DNA of 17,170 bases from Geodermatophilaceae bacterium (GTDB lineage: Bacteria > Actinomycetota > Actinomycetes > Mycobacteriales > Geodermatophilaceae): NCBI GenBank assembly GCA_013811975.1, contig JACCUF010000070.1, forward strand, positions 1-17,170, written 5' to 3'. Under the pieces are notes generated by a model. It searched no databases. It was not told the DNA's origin and saw only the letters and a list, made by a program, of their open reading frames with translations. A program made the translations under genes and the position numbers. Below are positions 14,670-17,170 of the stretch, in pieces (within the stretch, counting starts at the first letter, position 1; every line of letters starts with the position of its first letter).

Positions 14670-15451
14670 GTCGCCTATCTCCGCCCGTACGCCCACCTGT
14701 GCGCCCGCCGTCGCCGCACCCCAGCGGCGCGCAGACCCCAGTGTTGGCAGCGGCTACCGTCCCTCGGCACGTCGCTCTGGTGATGGACGGAAACGGGCGC
14801 TGGGCGGGCCAGCGCGGACTGCCTCGTACAGCCGGGCACGAGGCCGGCGAGGCCGCGCTGTTCGACTGCGTCGAGGGGGCGATCGAACTCGGCATCGGGT
14901 GGCTGTCGGCCTACGCCTTCTCGACGGAGAACTGGCGGCGAAGTCCCGAGGAAGTGCGATTCCTGATGGGCTTCAACCGCGATGTCATCCGCCGTCGCCG
15001 TGACGAGATGCACGAGCTGGGCGTACGCGTCCGCTGGGCTGGGCGACCACGACGGCTGTGGCGCAGCGTGATTCGCGAACTCGAGACCGCCGAGGAGCTC
15101 ACGGCGGACAACAACGTCCTGACCCTGACGATGTGCGTGAACTACGGTGGTCGAGCCGAGATCGCTGACGCCGCGGCGGCTATCGCACGCGAGGTTGCCG
15201 CTGGTCGGCTTGATCCCGCCCGGGTGGATGAGAAGACCGTCGCCCGGCATCTCGACCAGCCGGAGATGCCCGACGTGGATCTGTTCATCCGGTCCTCGGG
15301 GGAACAACGGACCTCGAACTTCCTGTTGTGGCAGTCCGCGTACGCCGAGTTCGAGTTCGCCGACACCCTCTGGCCGGACTTCGACCGGCGGCATCTGTGG
15401 GCGGCCTGTGAGTCCTACGCAGGCCGGCAGCGCCGTTTCGGGTCGGCCTGA
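14666..15451 (+). CDS. uppS: Isoprenyl transferase (cis-prenyl diphosphate synthase UppS type)
   Basis: A 261-residue cis-prenyltransferase that extends allylic diphosphates with isopentenyl diphosphate to make the lipid carrier for cell-wall synthesis. Signature regions are HVALVMDGNGRWA (35-47, catalytic Asp41), SAYAFSTENWRRSPEEV (81-97), and DLFIRSSGEQRTSNFLLWQ (205-223) with AYAEFEFADTLWPDF. Residues 1-30 are a Pro/Arg-rich extension, as in other actinobacterial members. Product chain length (for example decaprenyl or undecaprenyl) cannot be read from sequence. ATG 14666 overlaps the recO stop, so no own ribosome-binding site is needed. The C-terminus is convergent with the DUF6703-like gene (39-base gap). 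Confidence 0.94.
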   Translation: MSRLSPPVRPPVRPPSPHPSGAQTPVLAAATVPRHVALVMDGNGRWAGQRGLPRTAGHEAGEAALFDCVEGAIELGIGWLSAYAFSTENWRRSPEEVRFLMGFNRDVIRRRRDEMHELGVRVRWAGRPRRLWRSVIRELETAEELTADNNVLTLTMCVNYGGRAEIADAAAAIAREVAAGRLDPARVDEKTVARHLDQPEMPDVDLFIRSSGEQRTSNFLLWQSAYAEFEFADTLWPDFDRRHLWAACESYAGRQRRFGSA

Positions 15452-15490
15452 CCGCCTCGACGCCGCAAGACTGTCAGGAGCCAGTCAAGG

Positions 15491-15778
15491 TCAGGTGAAC
15501 AACCGCCAGATCGCTGAGCCGGCGATTAGCCCAACAGTGAGTCCGCGCAGGAATCGTTGCGCCTCGGTCAGACGGGGCCAGGCCAGCAGGAGCAGCCAGC
15601 CGAGAAAGAATGCCACGACAAAGAGCAATGCGCCCGCCAGCGGACCGGTCAGCAGCAGGCCGCCGACAACACATCCCAGGACGACGAGGAACAGCACCCA
15701 CTGGGGCACCTTTCGAATCGTCAGCAGTACGGGCAGGCTGCGCCGCTCGAGACGGTCCCGTCCGGAAGTACCCGACAT
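15491..15778 (-). CDS. Small membrane protein, DUF6703-like
   Basis: A 95-residue protein with a short basic N-terminus (SGRDRLERRSLPVLLTIRKVPQW) and two or three hydrophobic helices (about 27-44, 47-66 and a weaker one at 79-93), with WPRL between. Layout and motifs (RxxxERRSxPVLxxxxxxPxWV, LLxxxLLGWLxxLAWPxL) resemble the actinobacterial DUF6703 family, which has no known function. I recall this family near uppS in other Actinobacteria. The start is ATG 15778; an in-frame upstream ATG at 15850 would overlap the divergent neighbour and add unconserved sequence. It is divergent from the ABM gene (44-base gap). Confidence 0.75.
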   Translation of the reverse strand: MSGTSGRDRLERRSLPVLLTIRKVPQWVLFLVVLGCVVGGLLLTGPLAGALLFVVAFFLGWLLLLAWPRLTEAQRFLRGLTVGLIAGSAIWRLFT

Positions 15779-15822
15779 GGGATCAGAATGCCATCCACGT
15801 GCTCGAGGACAGGAGGACTGCG

Positions 15823-16110
15823 GTGCTCGCAGTGAACAGGTTGCACGCAAACGGGAGTGCCGAGGAACAGATCAGTGCCGAACTCCGCGTGCTCATCGAC
15901 GTCTTCGCGACGCTGCCGGGTTTCCGCCGCGCACGGGCGGGACGCTGCTTCGATGAGCCGGATGTATGGATCCTGTTATCCGAGTGGGAAAACGTCGGAA
16001 CCTACCGCCGAGCGCTGTCGTCTTATGCCGTGAAGACCAGTGGTTACCCAGTTTTCGTCCGTATCGTCGATGAGCCGGGTGCCTACGAAGTCCTCCTCAG
16101 TTCAGGCTGA
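15823..16110 (+). CDS. Antibiotic biosynthesis monooxygenase (ABM)-fold protein
   Basis: A 95-residue single-domain dimeric alpha/beta-barrel protein of the ABM superfamily. It reads VLAVNRL, then an ELRVLIDVFATLPGFRRARAGRC helix-strand pair, DVWILLSEWENVGTYRRALSSYAVK and VDEPGAYEVL. Small cofactor-free ABM proteins include quinone-forming oxygenases and heme-degrading enzymes, but many have no known reaction, and no such role can be assigned here. The start is GTG 15823, with a perfect AGGAGG (15811-15816) six bases before it. The next gene, PYG paralogue 2, starts 19 bases after its stop with its own GGAGG, so the two are probably one transcription unit. Confidence 0.8.
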   Translation: MLAVNRLHANGSAEEQISAELRVLIDVFATLPGFRRARAGRCFDEPDVWILLSEWENVGTYRRALSSYAVKTSGYPVFVRIVDEPGAYEVLLSSG

Positions 16111-16129
16111 GGACTGTGACGGAGGAACA

Positions 16130-16843
16130 ATGACGTACCCGACGTACGGCCCAGGCTTTCCAGTCACTTCGTCGGCACCACAACCACAGCAGCAGTACCG
16201 CCCGACATATCTTCAACAGCCCTACGGGCCGCCGTGGACTGAGCCGCCACCGGCTAGGAGGACCGCCCTCCCCTGGCTGATCGGTGGACTGGTTGCTCTC
16301 CTCGTCGCCGGCGGTATCGGTCTTGTGTTCCTTGTCGTCAAGGACGAGGGCGCCGGGCTGGTGGCAGACCCGCCGGCTCAGAGCGCTCCTGACAATGGCT
16401 ATGGGAATCAGGATGGCCCGGCAGTCGATCCGCGCCCCGTGCCCAGTGCACCGACCGATTGCCTCGTCGAGTGTTCGGAGACCGACGCGCCGGGTGGGCC
16501 GGACTCGCCGGATCCCGGAGAGGCCAACTACACCGGCTCTGATGACGCGGCTGTGCGTTTCGTGCAAGCCATTGCGGACGGTGACGTCGACGTCGCACGC
16601 GATGCCCTGTGTGGCGCCGGTAAGACCAGGTTCGCCACGCCGGAGGAGCTGGTCGCAGACTTCTATGCAACGTTCGGCTTCACCAGGATCTCCGGCGCGC
16701 GCCTGACGGAGGTCTATCCGGCCGATTCCGAGGCTGATGCGGTCGTCTTCGAACTGGAGACCGACGCCGGCGACGTGGTGGTCGAGGTCTACATCGTCGA
16801 AGAGGGCTCCTCGCTCACCGTGTGCGGCTACGACTTCTCATGA
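16130..16843 (+). CDS. PYG-rich single-pass membrane protein, paralogue 2
   Basis: A 237-residue paralogue of the gene at 11465-12304. The N-terminal region is shorter (about 45 residues) and Pro/Tyr/Gln-rich (MTYPTYGPGF, QQPYGPPW). RR at 43-44 precedes the transmembrane helix LPWLIGGLVALLVAGGIGLV (47-66), nearly the same block as in paralogue 1, followed by KDE. The linker (about 72-135) is Pro/Asp/Gly-rich and carries C111-LVE-C115. The C-terminal domain (about 136-237) aligns with paralogue 1: DAAVRFVQAIADGDVDVA, ELVADFYATFG, AVVFELETDAGDVVVEV and a final DF. It adds C161 and C232. GGAGG (16121-16125) four bases before the ATG supports the start. It lies downstream of the ABM gene and upstream of a third paralogue. 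The function is unknown. Confidence 0.85.
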   Translation: MTYPTYGPGFPVTSSAPQPQQQYRPTYLQQPYGPPWTEPPPARRTALPWLIGGLVALLVAGGIGLVFLVVKDEGAGLVADPPAQSAPDNGYGNQDGPAVDPRPVPSAPTDCLVECSETDAPGGPDSPDPGEANYTGSDDAAVRFVQAIADGDVDVARDALCGAGKTRFATPEELVADFYATFGFTRISGARLTEVYPADSEADAVVFELETDAGDVVVEVYIVEEGSSLTVCGYDFS

Positions 16844-16961
16844 CGGTCGTGGAGCCCGCACTCCCCCCATCGCAGATAGCTTCAGCCATGATCCACTCTC
16901 CGCGCATCGTCGGCACTCGGGTTGGCACCGTTCGCGGCTCGCGCACGACGGAAGGACCACG

Positions 16962-17170
16962 ATGAGCCAGCCCCCTTACGGAGCTCAGCCGCCCTACGGC
17001 GGTCAGCCGCCCTACGGCGGTCAGCCGCCCTACGGCGGTCAGCCGAACCCGGGCGGCTCGCAATCGGGTTGGGGACAGCCGGCCCAACCTGTCCCGCCGA
17101 GCTACAACCAGCCGACCCAGCAGTACGGTCAGCCATCCGGCGGTGGCGGGTTCGGATCCCCACCCGGGGC
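16962..17170 (+). CDS. PYG-rich membrane protein, paralogue 3 (N-terminal part; cut by window edge)
   Basis: Only the first 69 residues are visible. They are Gln/Pro/Tyr/Gly-rich with no Lys or Arg, beginning MSQPPYGAQPPYGGQPPYGG and continuing with SGWGQPAQPVPPSYNQP, QQYGQPSGGGGFGSPPG. This is the same kind of N-terminus as in the gene at 11465; the helix and C-terminal domain would lie beyond 17170, so family membership is inferred. GAAGGA (16951-16956) five bases before ATG 16962 supports the start. The 118-base gap after paralogue 2 holds TAGCTT (16877-16882) as a weak -10 candidate and nothing else recognisable. Confidence 0.75.
   Translation, partial: MSQPPYGAQPPYGGQPPYGGQPPYGGQPNPGGSQSGWGQPAQPVPPSYNQPTQQYGQPSGGGGFGSPPG
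16986..17039 (+). repeat. Three perfect 18-base tandem repeats encoding QPPYGG
   Basis: CAGCCGCCCTACGGCGGT occurs three times without change (16986-17003, 17004-17021, 17022-17039). A diverged first copy (16968-16985) encodes QPPYGA. The unit is in frame, so copy-number change would alter protein length without a frameshift. Confidence 0.9.

Noticed and set aside
15469..15486. GACTG...CAGTC hairpin between uppS and the convergent DUF6703-like gene
   Set aside because: A five-base stem with an eight-base loop and no T-run is within chance.
1..17170. Selenoprotein genes with in-frame TGA, given selB at the edge
   Set aside because: All recognised genes end at family-typical lengths; no conserved sequence continues past a TGA, and no SECIS or tRNA-Sec was found.

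Overview
The window is a dense, GC-rich stretch of an actinobacterial chromosome. Gene content and order (hemW, hrcA, dnaJ, rsmE, HIT, phoH, ybeY, CNNM/CorC-like gene, degenerate cytidine deaminase, era, recO, uppS) match the conserved actinobacterial housekeeping cluster known, for example, from mycobacteria (dnaJ2/hrcA, phoH1, ybeY, Rv2366c, Rv2365c, era, recO, uppS). GTG/TTG starts, short or overlapping gene junctions and possible leaderless promoters fit Actinobacteria. A member of the Propionibacteriales or a relative is my guess; the sequence alone does not settle this. A selB gene at the left edge indicates that the organism makes selenoproteins.

Left part (1-2862): the 3' end of selB runs into a convergent, overlapping two-gene unit on the minus strand, an enoyl-CoA hydratase/isomerase followed directly by a membrane-anchored metallophosphoesterase. 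Middle part (2863-11350): hemW (+), then a small VapB-antitoxin-like gene (-) that seems to start at CTG, then the plus-strand run hrcA-dnaJ-rsmE-HIT-phoH-ybeY-CNNM-degenerate CDA. These serve heat-shock control and chaperoning, 16S rRNA methylation and maturation, and RNA or ribosome-related NTPase work.

Right part (11351-17170): the conserved era, recO and uppS genes (30S assembly GTPase, recombinational repair, polyprenyl carrier lipid for cell wall) are interleaved with less conserved genes. These include three members of one modular family: a Pro/Tyr/Gly/Gln-rich cytoplasmic N-terminus, one near-identical transmembrane block, a fast-changing linker and a small extracytoplasmic domain. 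The third copy is cut by the right edge. A basic two-helix membrane protein with a PH-like tail, a DUF6703-like small membrane protein and an ABM-fold protein fill the rest.

No tRNA, rRNA, CRISPR, insertion sequence or prophage gene is visible, and no gene-free stretch exceeds 300 bases; the longest gaps are about 100-120 bases. The best candidates for something undescribed are the PYG-rich membrane family, the five-codon relay cistron between ybeY and the CNNM gene, the CTG start of the VapB-like gene, and the tandem-repeat leader of phoH. None is proven here.
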